This document shows, in pieces, positions 28,938 through 35,589 of a DNA stretch of 64,000 nt. The position numbers were made by a program, and so were the translations under genes. The stretch is from Deltaproteobacteria bacterium (GTDB lineage: Bacteria; Myxococcota; Myxococcia; SLRQ01): the NCBI GenBank assembly GCA_007130885.1, contig SLRQ01000068.1, positions 1-64,000 of the forward strand. The letters run 5' to 3'. The stretch's first letter is position 1. The number at the start of each line of letters is the position of its first letter. The notes beneath the pieces are model-generated. The model did not search any database. It worked only from the letters and a program-made list of their open reading frames with translations, and was not told the origin of the DNA.

Positions 28938-29026
28938 GGAGAGGTGGCCGAGTGGCTTAAGGCACCCGCCTGCTAAGCGGGTGAACCGGGAGACTGGTTC
29001 CGAGGGTTCGAATCCCTCCCTCTCCT
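28938..29026 (+). tRNA. tRNA-Ser(GCU)
   Basis: Acceptor GGAGAGG/CCTCTCC; anticodon stem CCCGC/GCGGG with loop CTGCTAA, anticodon GCT; long variable arm; T-arm GAGGG-TTCGAAT-CCCTC. It reads AGC/AGU. CCA is not encoded. Oddity: the base after the acceptor stem (discriminator, 29026) is T, where the other three serine tRNAs here have G, the usual serine identity base. Confidence 0.95.
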
Positions 29027-29048
29027 CACGACTAGGTCATGCAGAAAA

Positions 29049-29125
29049 GCGCCCGTAGCTCAGCTGGATAGAGTGCCGGACTACGAATCCGTAGGTCGGA
29101 GGTTCGAATCCTCCCGGGCGCGCCA
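29049..29125 (+). tRNA. tRNA-Arg(ACG)
   Basis: Acceptor GCGCCCG/CGGGCGC, discriminator G, encoded CCA. Anticodon loop CTACGAA gives ACG, whose A34 must be deaminated to inosine to read CGU, CGC and CGA. T-arm GGAGG-TTCGAAT-CCTCC. The outermost anticodon-stem pair (C27/T43) is mismatched. The gene for the deaminase, tadA, begins 115 bases downstream. Confidence 0.96.
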
Positions 29126-29240
29126 CTTTTCCCGTTCTTGCCTCAGGGGTTGGCGGACCGCTGCTAAAGCCGGCGATCGCGAGATGTGGAGTAAGAATCC
29201 GAGCCGCCTCCAGCAACGGAGTCATTTTTCCTTGCGCTCC

Positions 29241-29738
29241 ATGAGAAAGCGGGCTTTCGTCGGGAATGTGACAGATGCGGATCATTTTCGATTCATGGAG
29301 GAAGCTCTAGTCGAGGCAAGGGTCGCCGGGGACCGTGGGGAGGTGCCCGTGGGAGCGGTGGTGACCGTGGGCCACGAAGTCGTGGCACGCGCCGGCAACC
29401 GCCGAGAAGGGGACGCGGACCCTCTTGCCCACGCGGAGGTCCTCGTCCTGCGAGAGGCAGCTCGCCGTTTAGGGCGCTGGCGGCTGCACGGCTGTACGCT
29501 GTACGTGACGCTCGAGCCCTGCGCCATGTGTGCTGGAGCCGTCGTGCTTGCGCGGCTGGATCGCCTGGTTTTCGGCGCCTTGGATCCCAAAGCAGGCGCG
29601 GTGGGTTCAGTCTTCGACATACCTTCCGATACCCGTCTTAATCACCGGCCGGAGGTAATCGGCGGTGTCCTGGCGGAGGATTGCGCCGACCTGCTGTCGA
29701 GCTTTTTCGAGACGCGGCGTGGGAGGAAACAGCCATAG
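29241..29738 (+). CDS. tadA: tRNA-specific adenosine deaminase
   Basis: Zinc deaminase that converts A34 of tRNA-Arg(ACG) to inosine. The zinc/catalytic residues are H64-A-E66 and P93-C94-A-M-C97 in the 165-residue product. The open frame extends back over the tRNA-Arg gene to 29073, which cannot be coding; ATG 29241 is the first start clear of the tRNA and gives a normal N-terminus. ATG 29295, starting at MEEALVEAR, is a shorter alternative. Its substrate tRNA gene is immediately upstream, and serine tRNAs flank both. Confidence 0.95.
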   Translation: MRKRAFVGNVTDADHFRFMEEALVEARVAGDRGEVPVGAVVTVGHEVVARAGNRREGDADPLAHAEVLVLREAARRLGRWRLHGCTLYVTLEPCAMCAGAVVLARLDRLVFGALDPKAGAVGSVFDIPSDTRLNHRPEVIGGVLAEDCADLLSSFFETRRGRKQP

Positions 29739-29808
29739 GTGACTCGGCGGCGGATTACCTCTTCGCGGATTGTTCTTGATTTCGTGGTGATCCGAAGTCA
29801 TTCCGTGG

Positions 29809-29837
29809 CTGACACGCTGGGAGCCATGTGTTAGAAA
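29809..29837 (+). promoter_or_regulatory. Possible promoter for tRNA-Ser(CGA)
   Basis: CTGACA at 29809-29814 and TAGAAA at 29832-29837 with a 17-base spacer, six bases before the tRNA acceptor. Agreement with consensus is 5 of 6 and 4 of 6. It would give the second tRNA pair and the SRP RNA a start independent of tadA. Confidence 0.4.
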
Positions 29838-29843
29838 CGCCGC

Positions 29844-29933
29844 GGAGAGATGGCCGAGTGGACGAAGGCGCCTGACTCGAAATCAGGTGTACCCTTTAGG
29901 GTACCGTGGGTTCGAATCCCACTCTCTCCGCCA
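29844..29933 (+). tRNA. tRNA-Ser(CGA)
   Basis: Acceptor GGAGAGA/TCTCTCC, discriminator G, encoded CCA. Anticodon stem CCTGA/TCAGG with loop CTCGAAA, anticodon CGA. The long variable arm is GTACCCTTTAGGGTAC. T-arm GTGGG-TTCGAAT-CCCAC. It reads UCG. Confidence 0.97.
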
Positions 29934-29984
29934 AGAAAAATAGATTTGGCGGACGAGCCAAGGGCTCTATCAGCCAAGGAGAAA

Positions 29985-30071
29985 GGAGAGGTGACCGAGC
30001 GGCCGAAGGTGCGCGACTGGAAATCGCGTGTACCCGGAAGGGTACCGAGGGTTCGAATCCCTCCCTCTCCG
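29985..30071 (+). tRNA. tRNA-Ser(GGA)
   Basis: Acceptor GGAGAGG/CCTCTCC, discriminator G, CCA not encoded. Anticodon stem CGCGA/TCGCG with loop CTGGAAA, anticodon GGA. The variable arm is GTACCCGGAAGGGTAC. It reads UCC/UCU and completes the serine set UGA, GCU, CGA, GGA. Confidence 0.97.
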
Positions 30072-30145
30072 CACGGGTATGGCCGGTGCACGGCGCGTTT
30101 GGGCAACCGGCCATTCAGGATTATCTTCAGTTACCAACGGAAATA

Positions 30146-30246
30146 TGACAGCCGGGACCGGGCGACGTGGGGCGGTGAACTCCGCCAGGCCCGGAAGGGA
30201 GCAACGGTAGCCATGCTTCCACGTGTGTCCGGCACCCCGGCTGTCA
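30146..30246 (+). ncRNA. ffs: Signal recognition particle 4.5S RNA
   Basis: RNA of the bacterial signal recognition particle, which binds Ffh to target nascent membrane proteins. The ends pair (TGACAGCCGGG with CCCGGCTGTCA). The conserved apical core is present: AGGCCCGGAAGGGAGCA followed by the returning strand ACGGTAGCC. Length of about 101 bases fits the short 4.5S type without an Alu domain. It lies directly before dnaX, as in Bacillus and many other bacteria. Exact ends are inferred from the terminal pairing. Confidence 0.93.
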
Positions 30247-30274
30247 CCTTTTCACTGCCCCGGAAGCACCCGAC

Positions 30275-32287
30275 ATGAGCTACTTGGTCCTCGCCCGAAA
30301 GTATCGGCCACAGATCTTCGAGGATATGATCGGGCAAGGGCATGTGGTTACGACCCTTACAAACGCCATTCGCCAAGGCCGGATAGCTCATGGGTTCTTG
30401 TTTGCGGGTGCCAGGGGTGTTGGAAAGACCACCGGAGCGCGGCTCCTCGCCAAGGCTTTGAACTGCGAATCCGGTCCCACCGCCGAGCCGTGCGGTACAT
30501 GCCGAGCTTGCGTCGAGATCACGGGCGGCAACAGCGTGGACGTTCAAGAGATCGACGGAGCATCCAATAATGGGGTCGATCAAGTAAGAGAGCTGCGGGA
30601 GAACGCCCGATATCTGCCGAGCCGCGATCGCCACAAGATCTACATCATCGATGAGGTACACATGCTCTCGGGCGCGGCGTTCAACGCGCTTCTCAAGACG
30701 CTCGAGGAGCCTCCTGCTCACGTCAAGTTCATTTTCGCGACTACCGAGCCCCATCGCATTCCGATAACCATACTATCGAGGACCCAGAGGTTCGATTTCC
30801 GCCGAATTCCCCTTGGGCAAATCATCAGCCGCCTGGAGCGGATACTCGAGGCCGAAAAGATCTCGATGGGCAGCTCGGCCGTGGCGCTCATCGCCCGCCA
30901 GGCCGAAGGGTCGATGCGTGATGCCTTGTCACTTCTCGACCAAGTGATTGGCGCGGGCGGGGAGGCCATCGAGGACTCCTTGGTGGAAGAGATCCTGGGC
31001 GTGATAGACCGCCAGATGGTGGCTGCTTTGGCCGGAGCCCTCATAGACGGAGATGGAGCGGCGGCTCTGGAGATCGTTGCGAGAGTATTCGACAGGGGGC
31101 TCGACCTGGCGCGACTGGCGGAGGATCTGGCTTGGCATTTGCGGAATCTGTTGGTGGTTCAGGTTGGCGGTCGAGCCGAGACGGTGCTTGACGTCGCGGA
31201 CCACGAGCGTGTTGTTCTCGATGAGCAGGCGAACCGGGCTTCGGCCGCGACTCTCACATTTCTTTTCGATGTGGTGCATTCGGCTGTTCCCGAAATCGGG
31301 CGTGCGGTGCAGCCGCGGCTGGTATTGGAAGTGGCGTTGCTAAAGGCAGTCAACATGGCGCCCGGGATCGGGCTAGCGGAGCTCGTCGATCGGGTCGAGT
31401 CCTTGCACGCTGTCGTGGGTGGAGAGTCCCCCGGACCCGTGTCCTCGGGCGGCGGGGGGCGGCAAGGCAGTGGCACGGTGGATGACGGAAAGGCTTCGGT
31501 TCCTTCGTCGAGTGTATTCGGAAAGTATGCTGCCAGAATGCGGGCTCACGCCGGACAAGAGCGGAAGGAGGAGCCGCAGCCCGTTCGAGAAGCTACCCAC
31601 AAGAGCACCGAGGCGGCGGTGGAAGAACGGCGGGGCTCTCGCTCGACAATCGGGAAGGCCCCTAGAGAGAAAAGCACTTCTTCTCGGAAAGCAAACAAGT
31701 CCGGGGAGAAGGGGGCGAGCGGGGTGCCCGGTGAGTCCGCTTCGCCCGGCGGCGTCGAGCTGGAAAAACCCACGACCCGCCTGCCCAAGGCAGACGATTC
31801 GAATGCTTCGATGGCGGATCGTTATGCAGCCTTGGTCGAGGCCGTCAGCGGGTTGCCGGCAATGCCTTTCCTGGGGTCTGCGCTGGAGCACGCGCGTCCT
31901 TTGTCCATAAGTGACCAGGAGATAGCGCTGGCGGTTCCGCGAGGCTTCTATCACGATCTTCTAAACGGGACCGCGAACAGGAGCGTTTTGGAGAGCCTCA
32001 TGGAGGACCACTTCGGCAAGAGCCTACACTTGAGGATGGTTGCGGCGGAGGAAGCGAAGCTGGAGGGAGCGCCGGAGGCCATCGCGACGGTCAAGGAGAG
32101 GCGCTTGAACGAGGAGATTGAATCGGTTCGAGCGGAGGCACTTGCGAGTCCCGCTGTGCGGTTGGCGTTGGAAACGCTCGATGGAGAGATCGAGGACATT
32201 CGGATCCTTGATGAAAGACTTCAGGATACTAGGTCGAGCACCACAAGGGCCGGCGTACGAGCAGCCGGCGAGGAGGTGGCGGAATGA
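30275..32287 (+). CDS. dnaX: DNA polymerase III subunits gamma/tau
   Basis: ATPase of the clamp loader; tau also tethers the polymerase cores and helicase. The 670-residue product has P-loop GARGVGKT (residues 45-52), a zinc module C64/C73/C76/C79, Walker B YIIDEVHML and sensor segment FATTEPHRIPITILSR. After domain III (about 360) comes a charged low-complexity linker and a tau-like C-terminal domain. No A-rich slippery heptamer of the E. coli type was seen, so a frameshifted gamma form is not supported. Its stop overlaps the ebfC start (ATGA). Confidence 0.96.
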   Translation: MSYLVLARKYRPQIFEDMIGQGHVVTTLTNAIRQGRIAHGFLFAGARGVGKTTGARLLAKALNCESGPTAEPCGTCRACVEITGGNSVDVQEIDGASNNGVDQVRELRENARYLPSRDRHKIYIIDEVHMLSGAAFNALLKTLEEPPAHVKFIFATTEPHRIPITILSRTQRFDFRRIPLGQIISRLERILEAEKISMGSSAVALIARQAEGSMRDALSLLDQVIGAGGEAIEDSLVEEILGVIDRQMVAALAGALIDGDGAAALEIVARVFDRGLDLARLAEDLAWHLRNLLVVQVGGRAETVLDVADHERVVLDEQANRASAATLTFLFDVVHSAVPEIGRAVQPRLVLEVALLKAVNMAPGIGLAELVDRVESLHAVVGGESPGPVSSGGGGRQGSGTVDDGKASVPSSSVFGKYAARMRAHAGQERKEEPQPVREATHKSTEAAVEERRGSRSTIGKAPREKSTSSRKANKSGEKGASGVPGESASPGGVELEKPTTRLPKADDSNASMADRYAALVEAVSGLPAMPFLGSALEHARPLSISDQEIALAVPRGFYHDLLNGTANRSVLESLMEDHFGKSLHLRMVAAEEAKLEGAPEAIATVKERRLNEEIESVRAEALASPAVRLALETLDGEIEDIRILDERLQDTRSSTTRAGVRAAGEEVAE

Positions 32288-32619
32288 GTCCGAAGCCCGG
32301 CAGCATGGGAGGTAACTTCCAGCACGTTCTCAGGCAGGCGCAGAAGATGCAGCAGGAGGTCGCCAAGATACAGGAGCAGCACGCCGAGAGCGAGTTCGAG
32401 GGCGTAGCCGGTGGCGGTATGGTCAAGGCCACCGTCAACGGCAACAGCGAGGTATTGCGCATCGAGGTCGATCACGAGCAGGTCGATGCCAACGATATGG
32501 ATTTGCTGCTTGACTTGGTTGCCGCGGCCGTAAACGATGGATTGCGGCGTGCCAGGGAGGAGCTAGAGGAGCAAACGCAGAAGGTGACCGGGGGCATGCG
32601 CATCCCCGGTTTGACTTGA
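32284..32619 (+). CDS. ebfC: YbaB/EbfC-type nucleoid-associated protein
   Basis: Small DNA-binding dimer of the YbaB/EbfC family. The 111 residues contain an N-terminal helix (QHVLRQAQKMQQEVAKIQEQ) and the conserved VKATVNGNSEVLRIEVD strand region. The start ATG at 32284 overlaps the dnaX stop, and recR follows 34 bases after its end. The dnaX-ebfC-recR order is widely conserved. Its cellular role is thought to be nucleoid organisation. Confidence 0.94.
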   Translation: MSPKPGSMGGNFQHVLRQAQKMQQEVAKIQEQHAESEFEGVAGGGMVKATVNGNSEVLRIEVDHEQVDANDMDLLLDLVAAAVNDGLRRAREELEEQTQKVTGGMRIPGLT

Positions 32620-32653
32620 GCCCAGTTTCTTTAGCGGGTTTGCCTAGCAGATA

Positions 32654-33250
32654 ATGTCCATGCCTCCCTCCATGTCGCGCCTGGTGGCGTTGTTGAGCAA
32701 GCTGCCCGGCATAGGAGAGAAGACAGCTCACCGCCTGGCTTTTCACGTGCTCGACGCTCCTTCCGCTTATGCCTTGGAGCTGGCCGAGGCATTGTCGGCG
32801 GTGGCCGAAGGAGTCTGCTTTTGCACGAAATGCTGCAACCTCACCGACTCCGACTGCTGCGCGGTTTGTCGCGATCCGAGGCGGGATGATTCCTTGATCT
32901 GCGTTGTGGAGTCCGTTCAGGACCTTCTGGCGATAGAGCGAACCGGCGAGTACCAAGGTCACTATCATGTACTTCACGGGGCGCTTTCCCCGCTAGATGG
33001 CATAGGGCCGGAGGAACTGCGACTCGAAACGCTCTTGGCTCGTGTTCGAAAAGGTGGAGTGCGTGAGGTGATAGCGGCTACGAACCCGGACGTCGAAGGT
33101 GAGGCCACGAGCTTGTATCTCCACCGGTTACTTGGTGCTCTCGGGGTTACGGTATCCCGTATAGCTCAAGGCGTACCCATGGGTGGCGACATCGAGCACG
33201 CCGATGCGGTCACGCTGGGACGGGCGATATCAGCCCGGCGGCCTCTATGA
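32654..33250 (+). CDS. recR: Recombination mediator RecR
   Basis: Works with RecO/RecF to load RecA at single-strand gaps. The 198 residues show the helix-hairpin-helix (LLSKLPGIGEKTAHRLAFHVL), the four-cysteine zinc module (CTKCCNLTDSDCCAVC, about 56-71), a Toprim domain (ICVVESVQDLLAIERTGEY) and the C-terminal Walker-B-like segment with RIAQGVPMGGDIEHAD. ATG 32654 is taken as the start; the in-frame ATG two codons later is an alternative. Normal length. Confidence 0.97.
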   Translation: MSMPPSMSRLVALLSKLPGIGEKTAHRLAFHVLDAPSAYALELAEALSAVAEGVCFCTKCCNLTDSDCCAVCRDPRRDDSLICVVESVQDLLAIERTGEYQGHYHVLHGALSPLDGIGPEELRLETLLARVRKGGVREVIAATNPDVEGEATSLYLHRLLGALGVTVSRIAQGVPMGGDIEHADAVTLGRAISARRPL

Positions 33251-33288
33251 CCCGGCACCACGGATCTTTGGAAGCGGGTTAACCTGGA

Positions 33289-33301
33289 GGGTACCGTACC
33301 C
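33289..33301. promoter_or_regulatory. Perfect inverted repeat GGGTAC-C-GTACCC upstream of mglB
   Basis: Six-base arms with a one-base centre, located about 150 bases before mglB and 35 bases upstream of a possible -35. It could be an operator or a chance palindrome. No regulator is known for it. Confidence 0.25.
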
Positions 33302-33335
33302 CTACTCGACTAGCGGCGGGCTGAGTAGCGGCGGC

Positions 33336-33364
33336 TTGCTCGGCATCCGTGTTCCTGCTATCTA
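33336..33364 (+). promoter_or_regulatory. Possible promoter of mglBA
   Basis: TTGCTC (33336-33341), 17-base spacer, TATCTA (33359-33364), about 88 bases before mglB in the recR-mglB gap of about 200 bases. The match to the consensus is modest. Confidence 0.3.
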
Positions 33365-33451
33365 CAGCATTGCTGCCTAATATCGTCCCGAAACAAATCG
33401 GGGTGTAAGATCGCTTGCCAGAAAGCAGCAAGGAGTGAGGCGCGGGTTAAA

Positions 33452-33934
33452 ATGCATCCTCAGATGGTCATATACGAGGAAGAGTTCCAGAAGATCTCCC
33501 TCTTGTGCGATAAGTTGACGCGAGAGGCCAACGCTCAGTGCGTTTTCCTCATCGACAAGAACGGCCAGTTGATCTCTTCCGCTGGAGACACGGGCCATCT
33601 GGATACCACTTCACTCGCATCTCTGACGGCGGGCAATATCGCGGCCACCGGTGGGCTCGCAAAGCTTCTCGGTGAGAGAGAGTTCTCGATCCTCTTCCAC
33701 GAGGGAGAGCGGGACAACTTGCACATTTCCATCGTGGGCGGTCGCGTGATTCTGGTGGTGATCTTCGATCAGCGCAGCTCGCTCGGTTTGGTGCGGCTGA
33801 GAGTGCGGAAGGCATCCGATGAGTTGACAGAAGTGCTTGAAGATCTTGCCCGAAAGGCTGAAGAGCCGGGCAGCGAACCCTCCGCGTTCGACGAAATTAC
33901 CGACGACGACATCGACAACCTGTTCAGCGACTAG
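33452..33934 (+). CDS. mglB: MglB-like Roadblock/LC7 protein, GTPase-activating protein of MglA
   Basis: GTPase-activating partner of the Ras-like switch MglA, which sets the leading and lagging poles in Myxococcus. The 160-residue product matches MglB in length (159) and in signature segments from memory: MYEEEF-type start, FLIDKNGQLISSAGDTG, DTTSLASLTAGNIAATGGLAKL, SLGLVRLRVRKASDELTE and the acidic end ITDDDIDNLFS. The protein is a single Roadblock/LC7 domain with no membrane segment. mglA follows after 18 bases, as in M. xanthus. Here the pair is followed directly by a TolQR motor and TPR cluster. Confidence 0.93.
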   Translation: MHPQMVIYEEEFQKISLLCDKLTREANAQCVFLIDKNGQLISSAGDTGHLDTTSLASLTAGNIAATGGLAKLLGEREFSILFHEGERDNLHISIVGGRVILVVIFDQRSSLGLVRLRVRKASDELTEVLEDLARKAEEPGSEPSAFDEITDDDIDNLFSD

Positions 33935-33952
33935 GACGACCGGCGGCCGACA

Positions 33953-34540
33953 ATGTCGTTCATCAACTACTCTTCACGCGAAATTAACTGTAAGATTGTC
34001 TATTACGGTCCTGGGTTGTGTGGAAAGACCACCAACCTCCAGTACGTGTATGCCAAGACGAATCCTGGTGCCCGAGGCAAGATGATATCCTTGGCCACGG
34101 AGACCGAGCGCACGCTGTTCTTCGACTTCTTGCCGCTCTCGCTAGGCGAGATTCGTGGCTTCAAGACGCGTTTCCATCTTTACACCGTGCCAGGCCAGGT
34201 CTTCTACGATGCATCCCGAAAGCTCATACTCAAGGGCGTCGACGGAGTGGTCTTCGTGGCGGACTCGCAGATCGAAAGAATGGAAGCCAATCTGGAGTCG
34301 CTGGACAACCTCCGACTGAATCTTACCGAGCACGGCTATGAGCTGGACAAATTGCCATACGTAGTTCAGTACAATAAGCGCGACCTTCCGAACGCGGCGA
34401 CGGTCGAAGAGCTTCGGCGCCTTTTGAACGAAGGCAGCGTACCTGATTTCGAAGCGGTGGCTACCACGGGGGACGGTGTTTTCGATACGCTGAAGTCGGT
34501 GGCAAAGTTGGTGCTGCGTGAGTTGAAGAGGGGCGGCTGA
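33953..34540 (+). CDS. mglA: MglA-like Ras-family polarity GTPase
   Basis: Small GTPase that switches cell polarity and activates gliding and pilus machineries. At 195 residues it equals Myxococcus MglA in length. P-loop G19-PGLCGKTT (19-27), the switch region [15 protein letters not shown] and the NKRD guanine-specificity motif are all present; the arginine and threonine residues around [17 protein letters not shown] follow MglA. No prenylation or membrane signal. It is likely cotranscribed with mglB. The cluster downstream supplies plausible motor and scaffold effectors, but no AglZ, RomR or FrzE gene is in the window. Confidence 0.95.
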   Translation: MSFINYSSREINCKIVYYGPGLCGKTTNLQYVYAKTNPGARGKMISLATETERTLFFDFLPLSLGEIRGFKTRFHLYTVPGQVFYDASRKLILKGVDGVVFVADSQIERMEANLESLDNLRLNLTEHGYELDKLPYVVQYNKRDLPNAATVEELRRLLNEGSVPDFEAVATTGDGVFDTLKSVAKLVLRELKRGG

Positions 34541-34593
34541 TAGTGTCTTAATATAGGATCGAAAAAGGGCCGTATCGGCTCTCCGTTTGCCAG

Positions 34594-35589
34594 GTGATGG
34601 GGGGCCGGTTCAGCCGGAAAAGAGGCTTGCCGGTGCGAAATATTACGAGCGGCATCGCATACAAGGTCGTGAGGGGAGGCTCGGGCGGAGCTTGGAATTT
34701 TGTCGTTCCAGTACTTCTGCTCATAGGAAGCCTTATGCTCTTGCCGGGATCGGCTTTTGCCGGTGGTAACGGCTCGGCCGAGGAAGAGGACGTCGAACTC
34801 GAGGCGGGTGGAGAAACGGAAGAAGCCCGCCAGGTCGACGAAGAAGATATCGACGATAATGACTGGGGACTGGAGCTCGTTCCTCTAACCGAGTCCGATG
34901 ATGAAGAGCCGGTTGCGGAGGAGCCCGAGGAGGAAGCCGGAGAAGCGATTGATGATCCCGAGGATGCGTCAGGAATGGTTACGATCGTTCCTCCCGGAGA
35001 CGACCTGGAGCCGATAGTAATGCCCGAGGATCAGTTCCATTTGCAGGTCAGGGGTCTGGAGGAGCGGGTTACGGATCTCAAGGAGCGAGTCTTTCAAACG
35101 AAGGCTCGTCTGATGCTGCTGCAAGAGAGTGTCATCGGAGGCGACCTTTCCACGGGGGCAAGAGCCATCCTGGTTCACCGTAACGAGATGGGGCCTTCTT
35201 TTGTTCTCGAGTCGGTCACCTACATCTTGGATGGGTCCCCCGTGTTCAGCCGTGTTGATCACACCGGTGAGCTGGACAGTCAGAGAGAGATAGAGGTTTT
35301 CAACGGTCGGCTAATGCCCGGCTCACATCAGATAGTCGTTCAGCTCGTGTACCGCGGCAGCGGCTATGGAGTTTTTAGATATCTGAACGACTATCGCTTC
35401 AGGATCCAAAGCTCTCATACATTCAACGCCGAAGGAGGCATGGCGACTCGTATCGACATAGTCTCATTTGCCAGGGGAGGCCTGACAACGGAGCTCCAGG
35501 ACAGGCCTCGGATTAGATACGAAGAAGAAGTGACGAGGGAGCTCCCCGGCACGCAAGGTGAAAGGGCGCAGGCAGAGGTAGTGCGGTGA
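34594..35589 (+). CDS. Exported acidic protein, first of the TPR/motor cluster
   Basis: Not assigned to a characterised family. A long positive N-region precedes a signal sequence (WNFVVPVLLLIGSLMLLPGSAFA). About 85 residues rich in Glu/Asp follow, then a short coiled coil (LEERVTDLKERVFQTKARLMLL) and a beta-rich domain of about 120 residues (FVLESVTYILDGSPVFSRVD, LMPGSHQIVVQLVYRG) which looks like an immunoglobulin- or transthyretin-like fold. Start could be ATG 34594, 34597 or GTG 34633. Its stop overlaps the next start, so it is translated with the TPR genes. Comparable genes stand beside gliding or sporulation machinery genes in myxobacteria, but that link is from memory and architecture only. 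Confidence 0.75.
   Translation: MMGGRFSRKRGLPVRNITSGIAYKVVRGGSGGAWNFVVPVLLLIGSLMLLPGSAFAGGNGSAEEEDVELEAGGETEEARQVDEEDIDDNDWGLELVPLTESDDEEPVAEEPEEEAGEAIDDPEDASGMVTIVPPGDDLEPIVMPEDQFHLQVRGLEERVTDLKERVFQTKARLMLLQESVIGGDLSTGARAILVHRNEMGPSFVLESVTYILDGSPVFSRVDHTGELDSQREIEVFNGRLMPGSHQIVVQLVYRGSGYGVFRYLNDYRFRIQSSHTFNAEGGMATRIDIVSFARGGLTTELQDRPRIRYEEEVTRELPGTQGERAQAEVVR

Noticed and set aside
29073..29240. N-terminal extension of the tadA frame
   Set aside because: It runs over the tRNA-Arg gene; the real start is ATG 29241.
31764..31768. A-run in dnaX as a programmed frameshift site
   Set aside because: Only five A residues, without the A-AAA-AAG heptamer, so a gamma form is not supported.
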